This document shows, one piece after another, positions 52,903-61,480 of a stretch of DNA of 64,000 nucleotides. Source of the DNA: WHSP01 sp964424945. GTDB lineage: Bacteria; Gemmatimonadota; Gemmatimonadetes; Longimicrobiales; Longimicrobiaceae. Every line of letters starts with the position of its first letter. The stretch's first letter is position 1. The notes beneath the pieces are model-generated. The model saw nothing but the letters and a program-made list of their open reading frames with translations. It was not told the DNA's origin and searched no databases. Position numbers and translations under genes: made by a program. The DNA is taken from positions 1 through 64,000 of the forward strand of contig CAYRLB010000002.1 of NCBI GenBank assembly GCA_964424945.1, in the 5' to 3' direction.

Positions 52903-54213
52903 TCAGGCGGGATTCTGCCGCAGAAGATAGATGACACCCCCGGCACCGAGCGCGATCACCCCCGCTACGAGATTGGCGGTGGTGGCGCTGGCCATGAAGA
53001 GGAGGCAGAGGACAAGTGCTCCGACGGGGATGATGGGTCCGCCGGGAAGGCGGAATGCGCCGGGCTTCGCCTCGCGCTTTCGCCGCAGGATGGGGATCGC
53101 CGCCGCCGTCCCGATGTACGTCGCGAGCCGGGCGACGATGGAGAGCATCGCCAACTCTACGAAGCTCCCGGTTAGCGCCAGGATCAGCGCGATGGACGAC
53201 TGCAGAATGATTGCAGCGGCAGGCGTCCTGAACCGCGGATGCACCCTCCCGAACAGAGAGGGACCGAACCCGTCACGGCTGATCGCGAAAAGATAACGGG
53301 GCCCCACCAGCGTCGTGTTTCCGATGTTCCCCGTGATCGAAACCATCGCACCGACGGTCATCAGCAGACCGGCGCCCGCCCCCAGGAAGAGCGTCGCCGA
53401 CTCCGCCAGCGGTGACGCGGACTCCGCCAGCCCGGGCAAAGTTCCGACGGCAACCATCTGGACGAGGGTGTACAGCAGCGTGACCAGTGCGATCATCGTC
53501 AGCAGCGCAAAGGGCACGTCACGCTGCGGATTCCGATATTCTCCGGCCGCGGCAGGAGTGTTCTCGAAGCCGGCGTAGGCGAAGAGCAGGAGCAACGACG
53601 CCTCGCCGAAGGTCTCGAACGCCGGCATCTGCATCCCGCCGAGGCGCGACCAGTCAATCGCGAAGATGCCTACCGCGACGAAAATGAGCAGCGGCAAAGA
53701 CTTGGCGATAGCGAACCCGACCGCCACACCCGCCCCGGGTCGGACCCCCACCACGTTGATGAGCGTCAGGATCACCAGAGGGATCGTGATGACGGCAATT
53801 CTCAGCAGGCCGCTGTCCGCACCCGGGAGAAGGTAGCTCGTCGCGACTGCGAGGCCGGCGGATAGCGACGCGACCGACGCGATCCGCGCGAGCCAGGTCA
53901 TCCACCCGACCTCGAACCCCACGAAGTCGCCGAACGCTTCACGGGTATAGAGATAGGCACCACCCGGCTCATCGAAGTACCCCGCAGCTTCAGCGAAACA
54001 GAGAACCAGAAGCCCCACGGCGCACCCCGCGAGCACCACCGCGAAGATGCTCGCGCCCCCGAGCAGCGCGGCGGCTGCGGCCGGCAGCAGGAACACGCCG
54101 CTACCGATAACATCATTGACGGCCAGGCCGACGATCTGCCAGCGGGAGACCGCGCGGATCAGCCCCGGCCCCCCATCTCCTGTGTCTCGAAAACCAGCAG
54201 CACGATCCGCCAT
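52903..54213 (-). CDS. APC-family amino acid permease
   Basis: 436 residues with about 12 membrane segments. The family's first-helix motif appears as 'VGLAVNDVIGSGVFLLPAAAAALLGG', followed by 'EAAGYFDEPGGAYLYTREAFGDFVGF' and GFENTPAAAGEYRNPQRDVP (about 215). It resembles amino acid:proton or exchange carriers of the AdiC/YjeH type. It is 12 bases downstream of the DedA gene and converges with the AI-2E gene. Confidence 0.92.
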   Translation of the reverse strand: MADRAAGFRDTGDGGPGLIRAVSRWQIVGLAVNDVIGSGVFLLPAAAAALLGGASIFAVVLAGCAVGLLVLCFAEAAGYFDEPGGAYLYTREAFGDFVGFEVGWMTWLARIASVASLSAGLAVATSYLLPGADSGLLRIAVITIPLVILTLINVVGVRPGAGVAVGFAIAKSLPLLIFVAVGIFAIDWSRLGGMQMPAFETFGEASLLLLFAYAGFENTPAAAGEYRNPQRDVPFALLTMIALVTLLYTLVQMVAVGTLPGLAESASPLAESATLFLGAGAGLLMTVGAMVSITGNIGNTTLVGPRYLFAISRDGFGPSLFGRVHPRFRTPAAAIILQSSIALILALTGSFVELAMLSIVARLATYIGTAAAIPILRRKREAKPGAFRLPGGPIIPVGALVLCLLFMASATTANLVAGVIALGAGGVIYLLRQNPA

Positions 54214-54225
54214 GAGGCCTGCCCG

Positions 54226-54873
54226 TCAGGGAGCCTGCGGCGATTCCCTCCGATGCCGCACGACCTCGACGACCATCGGCATGACCGAAAGAAGAATGAT
54301 GGCGATGATGACCAGCCCGAAGTTCTCCTGTACGATCGGAATCGTGCCGAACAGGTACCCGCCGAGGACGAACAGGAAAACCCACACCAGACCGCCCACC
54401 ACATTGTAGAAGATGAACTGACCGTACGGCATCTTCCCAGCGCCCGCAACGAAGGGTGCATACGTCCTGACGATGGGAGCAAAACGCGCCAGGATGATCG
54501 TCTTGCCACCATGCTTGGCATAGAACGACTCGGTTTTGGCGAGATACTCCGGCTTCAGGATGCGATTCCCCGGGCGGAAGGCCTTGAGACCGAAATAGGA
54601 CCCGATCGAATAGTTGACGCTGTCGCCAATAATCGCGGCGAGACTCAGAAGGCCAAGCAGAGGGATCGGATGGAGCGCATCCCCCGCGGCAAGGGTCCCG
54701 GCTGCGAAAAGCAGGGAATCACCAGGAAGGAAGGGTGTCACCACCAGCCCTGTTTCACAGAAGACGATCAGGAAGAGAATCGCGTACGTCCATCCTCCAT
54801 ACTCCGTGACGATCTCCGTCAGATGAGTGTCGATGTGCAGGATGAATTCGAACAGGTAGGTGACCAGATCCAT
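54226..54873 (-). CDS. DedA family membrane protein
   Basis: 215 residues with hallmarks of DedA/SNARE-assoc proteins: 'FCETGLVVTPFLPGDSLLFAAG', 'GDSVNYSIGSYFGLKAF', FYAKHGGKTIILARFAPIVRTYAPFVAG and GKMPYGQFIFYNVVGGLVW. The re-entrant acidic and arginine residues of the family (E/D in the first half, ARFxPxxR) are present. Members act as lipid scramblases or flippases. It is co-directional with the amino acid permease gene. Confidence 0.95.
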   Translation of the reverse strand: MDLVTYLFEFILHIDTHLTEIVTEYGGWTYAILFLIVFCETGLVVTPFLPGDSLLFAAGTLAAGDALHPIPLLGLLSLAAIIGDSVNYSIGSYFGLKAFRPGNRILKPEYLAKTESFYAKHGGKTIILARFAPIVRTYAPFVAGAGKMPYGQFIFYNVVGGLVWVFLFVLGGYLFGTIPIVQENFGLVIIAIILLSVMPMVVEVVRHRRESPQAP

Positions 54874-55065
54874 AACTTCGCCAGATTCCTGTTGGGGCCT
54901 TCTGAAGGATTTCGCCCTTCTGCCGTTTTCGCCGAAGCGTTTTTCATACCGTGCGCATCTTCAGCGCTCCGGTTACTCGTGCAAAGAGCCTGCACAGCCC
55001 GAACCTGCCCTATCTACGCGACCACCTGCGACCCCGGCAGGACGCCGATCGGGGCGGAAGGCGTG

Positions 55066-55758
55066 TCAGCGTAGCACCTTCTTCTCGTATACGGAACTTA
55101 TCCGCCGTCCATCCCAGACGTAGGCGAGATGCTGCGCCTGCTGACAGCGCACGATCGCACGCGGTCGATAGATCGCAACACACTCTCCACCCTCCCGGCG
55201 AACGCTGTCATACACGATACCGGACCCCGCCGCCTCACGGACCGCGCGCCCGAAGTGCTGCGACGCGGAGTAGTTGTCGCGGTCGTAGATCTCGGGATAT
55301 CGATCCCCGAGCGAACGGACATCGTACACCTCGGCGCTGAGCCGGACGCGCAGGACGCGCATCTCCACCTCCATCGGGGCTTCCTCCGTCGCTGCAAGGA
55401 AACGCTCACGGTGGTAAACCGTTTCATCGATGGCGGTGTCCAGATCGCGACCGGCATAGAAGGCCCCGAAGGTCCCATCCGTAAAACGGGTGCCGGCCGG
55501 AGCGATATGCGTAAAGGGCGCCATGACAAATGCCATGCCGGCGATGCGGGAACGATCTTCCGGCGCGACCAGCCGGATCTCTCCCCGCTCGTCCCGAAGC
55601 CGGTCGTTCGTGATCGATTCGATCGCGAACACCGCCTCCAGATCGGCCTCATCCGCGACACGTGCGAAGAGATTCCGGGGAGGATAACGACTCGGAATGA
55701 TACGGAAACAGGGTGACCACTCGATCCCCCTGACGGGCACATCCGCAGGATCGATCAC
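55066..55758 (-). CDS. RES-domain toxin
   Basis: 230 residues from GTG 55758, one base after the antitoxin stop; the longer frame would run inside the antitoxin gene. RES features include FRIIPSRYPP, 'TDGTFGAFYAGRDLDTAIDETVYHRERF' (conserved Tyr and Glu) and 'IVYDSVRREGGECVAIYRPRAI'. RES toxins degrade NAD+. The N-terminal region of about 50 residues ('RNLFARVADEADLEAVFAIESITNDRLRDE') is typical of longer RES proteins. Paired with the Xre-MbcA-ParS antitoxin upstream. Confidence 0.92.
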   Translation of the reverse strand: MIDPADVPVRGIEWSPCFRIIPSRYPPRNLFARVADEADLEAVFAIESITNDRLRDERGEIRLVAPEDRSRIAGMAFVMAPFTHIAPAGTRFTDGTFGAFYAGRDLDTAIDETVYHRERFLAATEEAPMEVEMRVLRVRLSAEVYDVRSLGDRYPEIYDRDNYSASQHFGRAVREAAGSGIVYDSVRREGGECVAIYRPRAIVRCQQAQHLAYVWDGRRISSVYEKKVLR

Positions 55759-55759
55759 G

Positions 55760-56158
55760 CTACCCCCGCTCGGCGTCCAGATAGCGGCGGACCTCGTACA
55801 GATCGGCCACATGACCCGACAGAAGCCGATCGAGCGCCGAACGCCCGCCGAACAGTGGCGCCGAGTTCGGCCGACGGATCCAGGCATCGGCCGCCTCTTC
55901 GTCCGGCAGAAGAAGCTGCAGCGCCTTGTAGATCCCGAAAATATACGAGAACCGCTCGAGAAGGTCCGGCTGCAGCTTCCGGGGGGGATCGGTCCTCCAC
56001 TTGTAGTAGGTCGACCGGGCTGCCACCCCGAGCAGCGTCATCTGCTCCTCCACGGAAAGCTTCCACAACTCCGCAATCCGGAAGAAGGTGCGGAACGCCG
56101 CCCCGCCCTCGTCCGGTGTCTTCTCCGGAGAAACCCTGACCGCGTTCGATGCCGACAT
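55760..56158 (-). CDS. Xre-MbcA-ParS antitoxin
   Basis: 132 residues from ATG 56158, with GGAGGGT 4-5 bases upstream. The N-terminal half is an Xre-like helix-turn-helix ('LWKLSVEEQMTLLGVAARSTYYKWRTDPPRKL'). The C-terminal part is the toxin-binding domain ('DAWIRRPNSAPLFGGRSALDRLLSGHVADLYEVRRYL'). It should neutralise the RES toxin and repress the operon. The AT-rich direct repeats just upstream are the likely binding site. Confidence 0.93.
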   Translation of the reverse strand: MSASNAVRVSPEKTPDEGGAAFRTFFRIAELWKLSVEEQMTLLGVAARSTYYKWRTDPPRKLQPDLLERFSYIFGIYKALQLLLPDEEAADAWIRRPNSAPLFGGRSALDRLLSGHVADLYEVRRYLDAERG

Positions 56159-56194
56159 GCCACCCTCCGCGTATTCCACAACAGAATAGTCTAG

Positions 56195-56214
56195 CGATAT
56201 ATGTCTATATATGT
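56195..56214. promoter_or_regulatory. Direct-repeat operator of the toxin-antitoxin operon
   Basis: Two adjacent 10-base units, CGATATATGT and CTATATATGT, about 37 bases upstream of the antitoxin start. They form an AT-rich island in GC-rich DNA. The one-turn spacing fits cooperative binding of the Xre protein; a promoter probably overlaps. Confidence 0.55.
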
Positions 56215-56377
56215 ACAGCACACAGCTTGCGGGTGCAAGGGTCCTGTATCATCAGAATGCGTTCGTACCTGGACCGCGCGGATTCTGCAAACGCGAGTAC
56301 ACCGCAGGAAGAAGCGCCGGCCTGGCCCTCCCGGCCGACCGGCGCACCTTATCGCGACGAAAGCGGAAGTTTCATGA

Positions 56378-56393
56378 GCCCGAAATTTCGGGC
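56378..56393. repeat. Perfect 16-base palindrome
   Basis: GCCCGAAATTTCGGGC lies 21 bases beyond the GH43 stop. It could be a weak hairpin end for that gene or a protein-binding site. No T-run follows. Confidence 0.4.
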
Positions 56394-56413
56394 CTCGCTC
56401 TGGCTGATTGCTC

Positions 56414-57445
56414 CTATTCGAGCGTGACGATCGGCCAGCCCTCCGCATCCCATGTCATCGGCCGGATCAGCAGCTTGGAGTCCCCATTGTCGCGAAGATC
56501 GTAGGCGTGCGACACGAAATAGTCCTGCCCATCGAAGGAAACTGCCGCGTTGTGGCCGATCCCTGCATAATTTTCGTTGCCGCGCATGATGACCGTGCCG
56601 CCGCCATGGGCGAGATCAACGCCATCTCTGTCGAGATAGGGACCGGTGATGGAATCCGCGCGCCCGACCGCGACATGGTAGGTGCTTTCCGCACCGCGGC
56701 AGCATCGGCCCAGTGAGACGAAGAGGTAGTATTCGCCATTCCTCCTGAAGATGAAGGGGGCTTCGATGACCCCGCTTCCGGCGCTGGTATCATCAGTCGG
56801 GAAGGTGCGTTCCTGGGCCGCGACGGTTCGCCACTCCTGCGGCTCGGCGATGCGCGTCATGCTCGGGTCGAGCTTCACGAGCTTCATACCCGTCCAGAAG
56901 GATCCGAACACCATCCAGGGATGGCCATCTTCGTCGTAGCTGATGTTCGGATCGATGGCGTTCCACAGGTCACGTCCGGGGATCGACTGCAGGACCATCC
57001 CCTGGTCGACCCACTGGAAGCGGGGATCTTCGGGGTTCAGCGTGGTGGTGGTGGCGACGCCGATGGCGGAAGTGTTCCGACCGAATGCCGAAACGGAATA
57101 GAAGAGGTACCAGGTGTCGTTGTACCGGGTGATATCGGGGGCCCACATATGGAATCGCCCGGTGAAGCCAGGAACCACCGACTCCGTCCATTCCGGGCCC
57201 TCCCGGTGTACAGCGGGCCCCCGCTCCCAGTTGACCAGGTCCTTCGACTGCCAGGAGGAGATACCCCGCCCGGTCGTAAACAGGTAATAGGTGTCTCCCT
57301 CCCTGGCCATCACGGGGTCGTGCACCCCCACTTCCAGATGCTGGGCCCGAGCAGGCGGGACCCGGGCGGCAAGGAGAAGAAGCATCGTGAGGAGGGCAGT
57401 GCGGATGGCGGACCAACCGGATCGAATCAGCGCAATCTTATCCAT
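56414..57445 (-). CDS. GH43 endo-1,5-alpha-L-arabinanase
   Basis: 343 residues with a signal peptide (cleavage near ARA-Q). The GH43 triad is visible: HDPVM (Asp43, base), AIDPN (Asp165, pKa modulator) and VIEAPFI (Glu228, acid). FHMWAPDI and 'YLFYSVSAFGRNTSAIGVATT' match arabinanases. The enzyme should cut arabinan side chains of pectin outside the cytoplasm. It is divergent from the sugar dehydrogenase gene, with a 274-base shared upstream region. Confidence 0.93.
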   Translation of the reverse strand: MDKIALIRSGWSAIRTALLTMLLLLAARVPPARAQHLEVGVHDPVMAREGDTYYLFTTGRGISSWQSKDLVNWERGPAVHREGPEWTESVVPGFTGRFHMWAPDITRYNDTWYLFYSVSAFGRNTSAIGVATTTTLNPEDPRFQWVDQGMVLQSIPGRDLWNAIDPNISYDEDGHPWMVFGSFWTGMKLVKLDPSMTRIAEPQEWRTVAAQERTFPTDDTSAGSGVIEAPFIFRRNGEYYLFVSLGRCCRGAESTYHVAVGRADSITGPYLDRDGVDLAHGGGTVIMRGNENYAGIGHNAAVSFDGQDYFVSHAYDLRDNGDSKLLIRPMTWDAEGWPIVTLE

Positions 57446-57719
57446 AGCTCCATCCAGGCAGAGGGTTTCGCTCAGACGACCGCGCCGATTCTTCGACCTG
57501 CCGGGACCGACTCGGCGCCATCCCGATCTGTCATCGGTAGCCTAACCGAAGGTCTTGCGGGTAGCCAGTAGATACCACCGCAGCAGGGGCCCCGGGATGG
57601 AACATCCTTGACCGGAATCGGTAAAGACATTCCCTTGCCGCATCGTGCGATGCGTTCCAACGCAGCTGGTGTCCGCCGGCTGGTCCTGCTTCCCGAATAC
57701 GTCAGTCAGGAGATCATTC

Positions 57720-58970
57720 ATGAACCCAGGCGCCTCGATCCGGCTCGGGAGTTTGTCCCTGAGTGTGGTGGCTGCCGCCCTCGTATCCGCCTCGACGCTG
57801 TTCGCTCAGGGTGGTCCACCGCCGCAGGCAGGTCCGACTCTGGAGCCGCCGCTCGTTGGTGAGCTGCCGCCGGCTCCCGAAGATGTTTATGTTCTCGAGC
57901 CGGAGGGCATTGCGGTGACGCCGTACGCGACCGGCCTGAAGGTCATCTGGTCGCTGGACTTCGCGCCGGATGGGCGGCTCTTCGTCGCCGAGCGGGAAGG
58001 ACGGATCCGTGTGGTGAGCGCCGATGGTGAGCTCGACCCCGCGCCCTGGCACACCTTCGAGGGGATGGAAGTCCGCCTCGAGGATGGCCTTCTCGGCATG
58101 ACGCTGCACCCGGAGTTCGAGACGGAGCCCTGGGTCTACGCCTTTCATACGGTCCAGAAGGGCGATCAGCACGTCAACCGTGTGAGCCGGTTCAGGGAAG
58201 TGAACGGTCGCGCGGGTGAAGAGCAGATCCTGATCGACGACCTGCCCTCCTTCCGGATTCACAATGGCGGCCGGCTCCGCTTCGGGCCTGACGACATGCT
58301 TTACATCACCGTAGGCGAGGTTTCCGAGCCCCGGCGCTCGCAGGATCTTGAGGACATGGCGGGCAAGATTCTCCGCGTCACTCCGGAAGGTGAGATCCCG
58401 GCGGACAATCCCTTCCCCGGGAGCATGGTCTGGGCGTACGGCCTTCGCAACACGCACGGCCTGACCTTCCGTCCGAGCGATGGCGCACTCTTCGCCGCCG
58501 ACAATGGCCCGACGGGTGAGTGGGGACAGCTTCAGATCCGTGCGCGCGACGAGGTGAATATCATCGAAAAGGGTGGAAACCTCGGCTGGCCGTTGGCGGT
58601 GGGCGCCCCGGGCGATCCTCGCTACATCGATCCGATCCTTGCCTGGGTCCCTGCGAATCCTCCGGGCGATCTGATCTTCTACACGGACGACCTGATGCCT
58701 GAGCTGAAGGGCGACCTCTTCTATTCCGGACTCAGCTCGCAGACGCTCCTGCGCTTCAGATTCCAGGATGCCAATGACCCGAACCGGGTGACGGCCGTCG
58801 AGCGCTGGTTCAGCGGGCCGACCCCGCGGACGGATTCGGTTTACGGCCGACTGCGCGGCATGGCGATCGGCCCTGACGGCGCGCTGTACGTCGGAACCGG
58901 CAACCATGACGGCCGCAGCGCCCTGCGCGACGGCGATGACCGGGTCCTTCGTATCGCCCCTTCGAACTGA
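57720..58970 (+). CDS. PQQ-dependent sugar dehydrogenase (GSDH fold)
   Basis: 416 residues from ATG 57720, where AGGAG lies 8 bases upstream; the upstream extension is not needed. A signal peptide ends near FAQG. Motifs include 'GLKVIWSLDFAPDGRLFVAEREGRIRVV', 'DGLLGMTLHPEFE', 'FRIHNGGRLRFGPDDMLYITVGE', 'YGLRNTHGLTF' and 'GRLRGMAIGPDGALYVGT', as in soluble aldose/glucose dehydrogenases. It would oxidise sugars to lactones in the periplasm, which could feed the SMP-30 lactonase. Confidence 0.92.
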   Translation: MNPGASIRLGSLSLSVVAAALVSASTLFAQGGPPPQAGPTLEPPLVGELPPAPEDVYVLEPEGIAVTPYATGLKVIWSLDFAPDGRLFVAEREGRIRVVSADGELDPAPWHTFEGMEVRLEDGLLGMTLHPEFETEPWVYAFHTVQKGDQHVNRVSRFREVNGRAGEEQILIDDLPSFRIHNGGRLRFGPDDMLYITVGEVSEPRRSQDLEDMAGKILRVTPEGEIPADNPFPGSMVWAYGLRNTHGLTFRPSDGALFAADNGPTGEWGQLQIRARDEVNIIEKGGNLGWPLAVGAPGDPRYIDPILAWVPANPPGDLIFYTDDLMPELKGDLFYSGLSSQTLLRFRFQDANDPNRVTAVERWFSGPTPRTDSVYGRLRGMAIGPDGALYVGTGNHDGRSALRDGDDRVLRIAPSN

Positions 58971-58975
58971 TCGCA

Positions 58976-58999
58976 TGCGCAGCGCTCCGGCGCTGTGCA
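58976..58999 (+). terminator. Hairpin after the sugar dehydrogenase gene
   Basis: A 10-bp stem (TGCGCAGCGC with GCGCTGTGCA, one wobble pair) and a TCCG loop, followed by a pyrimidine-rich stretch. It starts five bases after the stop codon, as intrinsic terminators often do. Confidence 0.6.
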
Positions 59000-59221
59000 A
59001 CTCTCTTCCTTTCCCGCGGTGCACCCTCTTCAGTCGGGGCTCCGCGGGATTGGACGTTTCAGGAACCTCGAACCGGCCGTCGTGCTTCTCGAAGCAACCC
59101 GCGAGGCTGTCTCGAGCCGGCTGGCGGGTACTTCAGGCGGGCGTAGTGCTCTCGGGCCGGGATCCCCCTGATCGGGGAGCGGCCGGCGCGCCTTGCGGGC
59201 ACCTTCTCCTACAAAATTCGC

Positions 59222-59371
59222 ATGAGCCTGATTCGTGAACTCTGGGCCTTCATGAAGCACCGGAAGAAGTGGGTCCTTCTTCCGGTTATTCTGGCGATGC
59301 TTCTGGTGGGGTCGCTGCTCGTCTTCGCTGAAACATCTGCTCTGGCGCCCTTCATCTACACGATCTTCTGA
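59222..59371 (+). CDS. DUF5989 small membrane protein
   Basis: 49 residues (MSLIRELWAFMKHRKKW..., then a single hydrophobic helix, ending APFIYTIF). This is the standard DUF5989 pattern: an amphipathic basic N-terminus, one membrane span and a conserved SALAPFIYT end. Such proteins usually sit beside a SxtJ-like protein and a carbamoyltransferase, but neither is here. The 250 bases upstream contain no gene. No strong ribosome-binding site is seen, yet the family match fixes the frame. Confidence 0.8.
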   Translation: MSLIRELWAFMKHRKKWVLLPVILAMLLVGSLLVFAETSALAPFIYTIF

Positions 59372-59410
59372 CGCCTTCGGCCGCATGCGGCTAAGGGCAG
59401 AAGGGCTGCG

Positions 59411-59788
59411 TCAGCCCTCCCCGCCCGCGCCAATGTGGCTGTCGAGCAGCGCCCGCATCCGCCGGATCTGCTCAGGCGACAGATTCCGATCCGACACGAG
59501 TTGCGTCAGAAGTTGCTCGGGCGATCCCTGGAACAGCTTGCTGACGACGCGCGAAAGGGCGCTCCGACCTGCCTGCTCGCGCTGCACCAGCGGCTCGTAA
59601 CGGTGCGCCCGACCTTCTTCGCGATGCGTGACATGCCCCTTCCCCTCCAGCACCCGAAGCACCGTCAGGACGGTCGTGTAGGCGAGGTCGTCGCTGAGCG
59701 CGTCACGAACTTCGGCAACCGTGGAAGGGCCTCGTTCCCAGAGCACCCCCATCACATCCAGCTCGCGATCTGTAAAAACCACCTCCAT
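59411..59788 (-). CDS. BlaI/MecI/CopY-type repressor
   Basis: 125 residues from the second of two adjacent ATGs (GGAG lies 6 bases upstream of it). The winged helix contains 'FTDRELDVMGVLWERGPSTVAEVRDALSDDLAYTTVLTVLRVLEGKGHVTHREEGRAHRYEPLV'. The C-terminus is the usual dimerisation helix pair. These repressors are normally inactivated by a BlaR1/M56 metalloprotease sensor or by copper, but no sensor gene is adjacent, so its signal and targets are open. Likely autoregulated. Confidence 0.92.
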   Translation of the reverse strand: MEVVFTDRELDVMGVLWERGPSTVAEVRDALSDDLAYTTVLTVLRVLEGKGHVTHREEGRAHRYEPLVQREQAGRSALSRVVSKLFQGSPEQLLTQLVSDRNLSPEQIRRMRALLDSHIGAGGEG

Positions 59789-59813
59789 CATCAACTCCGT
59801 TCGGGTCCGTATC

Positions 59814-59855
59814 ACGATAGGTCCGACCCGTACCCCCGTCAACTATTCACATAGT
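59814..59855 (-). promoter_or_regulatory. Promoter and operator of the BlaI-type gene
   Basis: On the minus strand TTGACG (59842-59837) and TATCGT (59819-59814) are 17 bases apart. A perfect inverted repeat ACTAT-N4-ATAGT (59842-59855) touches the -35 box and is a likely binding site for the repressor itself. Confidence 0.6.
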
Positions 59856-59935
59856 CGCACGCCCGCCTGCAGCACCTTGCGCCCTGCGCCGCGACCGGCT
59901 TTAGTTGCGATGAACCCGTTACCTGGAGGAGCCAT

Positions 59936-60705
59936 TTGCGTGATGTCGTGACGATCGGCGAATCGATGGTCCTGTTCGTTCCACAGAAGTCCGGGCTGCT
60001 GCGGAACTCTTCGGTCTTCGACCGATCGATCGCGGGTGCGGAGTCGAATCTGGCGGTCGGGCTCGCGCGCCTCGGCCATCGGGTGGGCTGGATGAGTCGG
60101 CTGGGGAATGATGAGTTCGGGGAGGCGGTTCTGAACTTCCTGCGGGCGGAGGGTGTGGATGTGTCCGCCGTTCACCGCGACGACCGTGCTCCGACAGCCG
60201 TCTTTTTCAAGGAGCGGCGCCGCGCCGGTTCGAGCCGGGTGTTCTATTACCGGTCCGGGTCTGCGGCGAGCCGGATGGNNNNNNNNNNNNNNNNNNNNNN
60301 NNNNNNNNNNNNNNNNNNNNNNNNNNNNNNNNNNNNNNNNNNNNNNNNNNNNNNNNNNNNNNNNNNNNNNNNNNNNNNGAACGGGGAGCGGCCGCCCTTC
60401 TCGAGATGGGTCCTACGACCGCAGTCGTGAAGCTTGGGGAGGCAGGGGCGGTCGCCATGACTGGATCCGAAAGCGTCAGCCTGCCTGCTTTCCCGGTAGA
60501 GGTCGTCGACACGATCGGGGCGGGAGACGCTTTCAATGCGGGCTTCATCTCAGGACGCCTGCGCGGATGGCCCCTCGGGGAGGCGGTCCGACTCGGCACG
60601 ATCCTGGGAGCGCTGGCCACGACGGTACCCGACGATGTCGAAGGCGCCCCAACCTGGGCGGAAATCCAGAAATACTTCGGAGGCGAGGAGCTGACGCAGC
60701 GATGA
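59936..60705 (+). CDS. kdgK: 2-keto-3-deoxygluconate kinase (PfkB family), gap inside
   Basis: Start is TTG with GGAGGA 6 bases upstream. The N-terminal part ('VTIGESMVLFVPQ', 'AGAESNLAVGLARLGHRVGWMSRLGNDEFGEAVLNFL', 'PTAVFFKE', YYRSGSAASRM) is typical of KDG kinases. The C-terminal part carries DTIGAGDAFNAGFISG with the catalytic Asp. A 100-N gap replaces the middle and shifts the frame, so about 100 residues are missing and this is not a true frameshift. The enzyme makes KDPG, which the next gene's product cleaves. The stop overlaps the aldolase start (ATGA). Confidence 0.88.
60279..60378. other. Assembly gap (100 N)
   Basis: Exactly 100 unknown bases in the middle of the KDG kinase gene; the true size is unknown. 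The reading frames on the two sides do not agree across the placeholder. Confidence 0.98.
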
Positions 60706-61334
60706 AGGAACTCGAATCTCAGATCCAGGAGTCTGGAATCATCGTCGTCCTGCGGGGCGACTTTCCGCCGGAGCGGCTTTCGGCGATCGCAGGCGCAATC
60801 ATCGATGCCGGAATCACGGTGCTCGAGCTGACCCTGAACAGCACGGACGCCACGGCAGGCATCCGGATGCTGCTGGAGCAGTTCGGTGACCGGGCGATCA
60901 TCGGAGCGGGGACGGCGCGGAACGTTGCGGATGTGGAGGCTGCGCTCGGAACGGGTGCCCGCTTCATCGTCTCGCCGAACTTCGACGCGGCGAGCGTGGC
61001 GCGTTCGCACGCGGCGGGGGTCCCTCACCTGCCCGGTGTCTTCACCCCGAGCGAGGTCCAGGATGCACATGCGGCGGGGTGCGGCCTCGTGAAGCTCTTC
61101 CCCATCGATGCAGTGGGGCCGCGCTACCTCAAGGCACTTCGCGCCCCTCTGAACGACGTGGGATTTGTAGCGGTAGGCGGGGTCGACGAAACCAACCTGG
61201 GAGACTACATCCGTGCCGGGGCGGTAGCTGTCGGCGTCGGCAGCTCCCTCGTGAAGCCGGAGGACACACCGGAAAGGATCCGCGAGAAGGCGGGTCGCCT
61301 GGTATCCGCGCTCTATACGGCACGAAAAGGCTGA
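60702..61334 (+). CDS. eda: KDPG/KHG aldolase
   Basis: 210 residues. The class I aldolase features are present: GIIVVLRGD, VLELTLNS (Glu42), IIGAGTARN, 'RFIVSPNFD', LPGVFTPSEV and LVKLFPID with Schiff-base Lys131. It splits 2-keto-3-deoxy-6-phosphogluconate into pyruvate and glyceraldehyde-3-phosphate, completing the uronate/Entner-Doudoroff route with the KDG kinase. The start overlaps the kinase stop by ATGA, so they are one operon, ended by the hairpin at 61448. Confidence 0.95.
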   Translation: MKELESQIQESGIIVVLRGDFPPERLSAIAGAIIDAGITVLELTLNSTDATAGIRMLLEQFGDRAIIGAGTARNVADVEAALGTGARFIVSPNFDAASVARSHAAGVPHLPGVFTPSEVQDAHAAGCGLVKLFPIDAVGPRYLKALRAPLNDVGFVAVGGVDETNLGDYIRAGAVAVGVGSSLVKPEDTPERIREKAGRLVSALYTARKG

Positions 61335-61447
61335 TCCCGAGCCTCATTACGCATCCGGCGGAGAAGCCCGCCGGCTCAACCAACGCCCACTGTTCAACCG
61401 TCTCTCCAACCGCCTGCCTCGAACCGCCGCGCCGTTACCGCCGAAAA

Positions 61448-61476
61448 AAAAGGGCCTCCACGCGGGAGGCCCTTTT
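61448..61476. terminator. Bidirectional terminator
   Basis: A 12-bp perfect stem (AAAAGGGCCTCC with GGAGGCCCTTTT), a 5-base loop, an A-run before it and T-rich sequence after it. It serves the aldolase operon on the plus strand and the AraC-like gene on the minus strand. Confidence 0.9.
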
Positions 61477-61480
61477 CTCG

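Noticed and set aside
60153..60701. Apparent 393-residue protein joining the kinase region to the aldolase
   Set aside because: It exists only because the 100-N placeholder keeps a stop-free frame; the aldolase has its own ATG and ribosome-binding site.
59936..60705. Apparent frameshift in KDG kinase
   Set aside because: The frame change coincides with a fixed-length N gap, so it reflects unknown gap size and not mutation.
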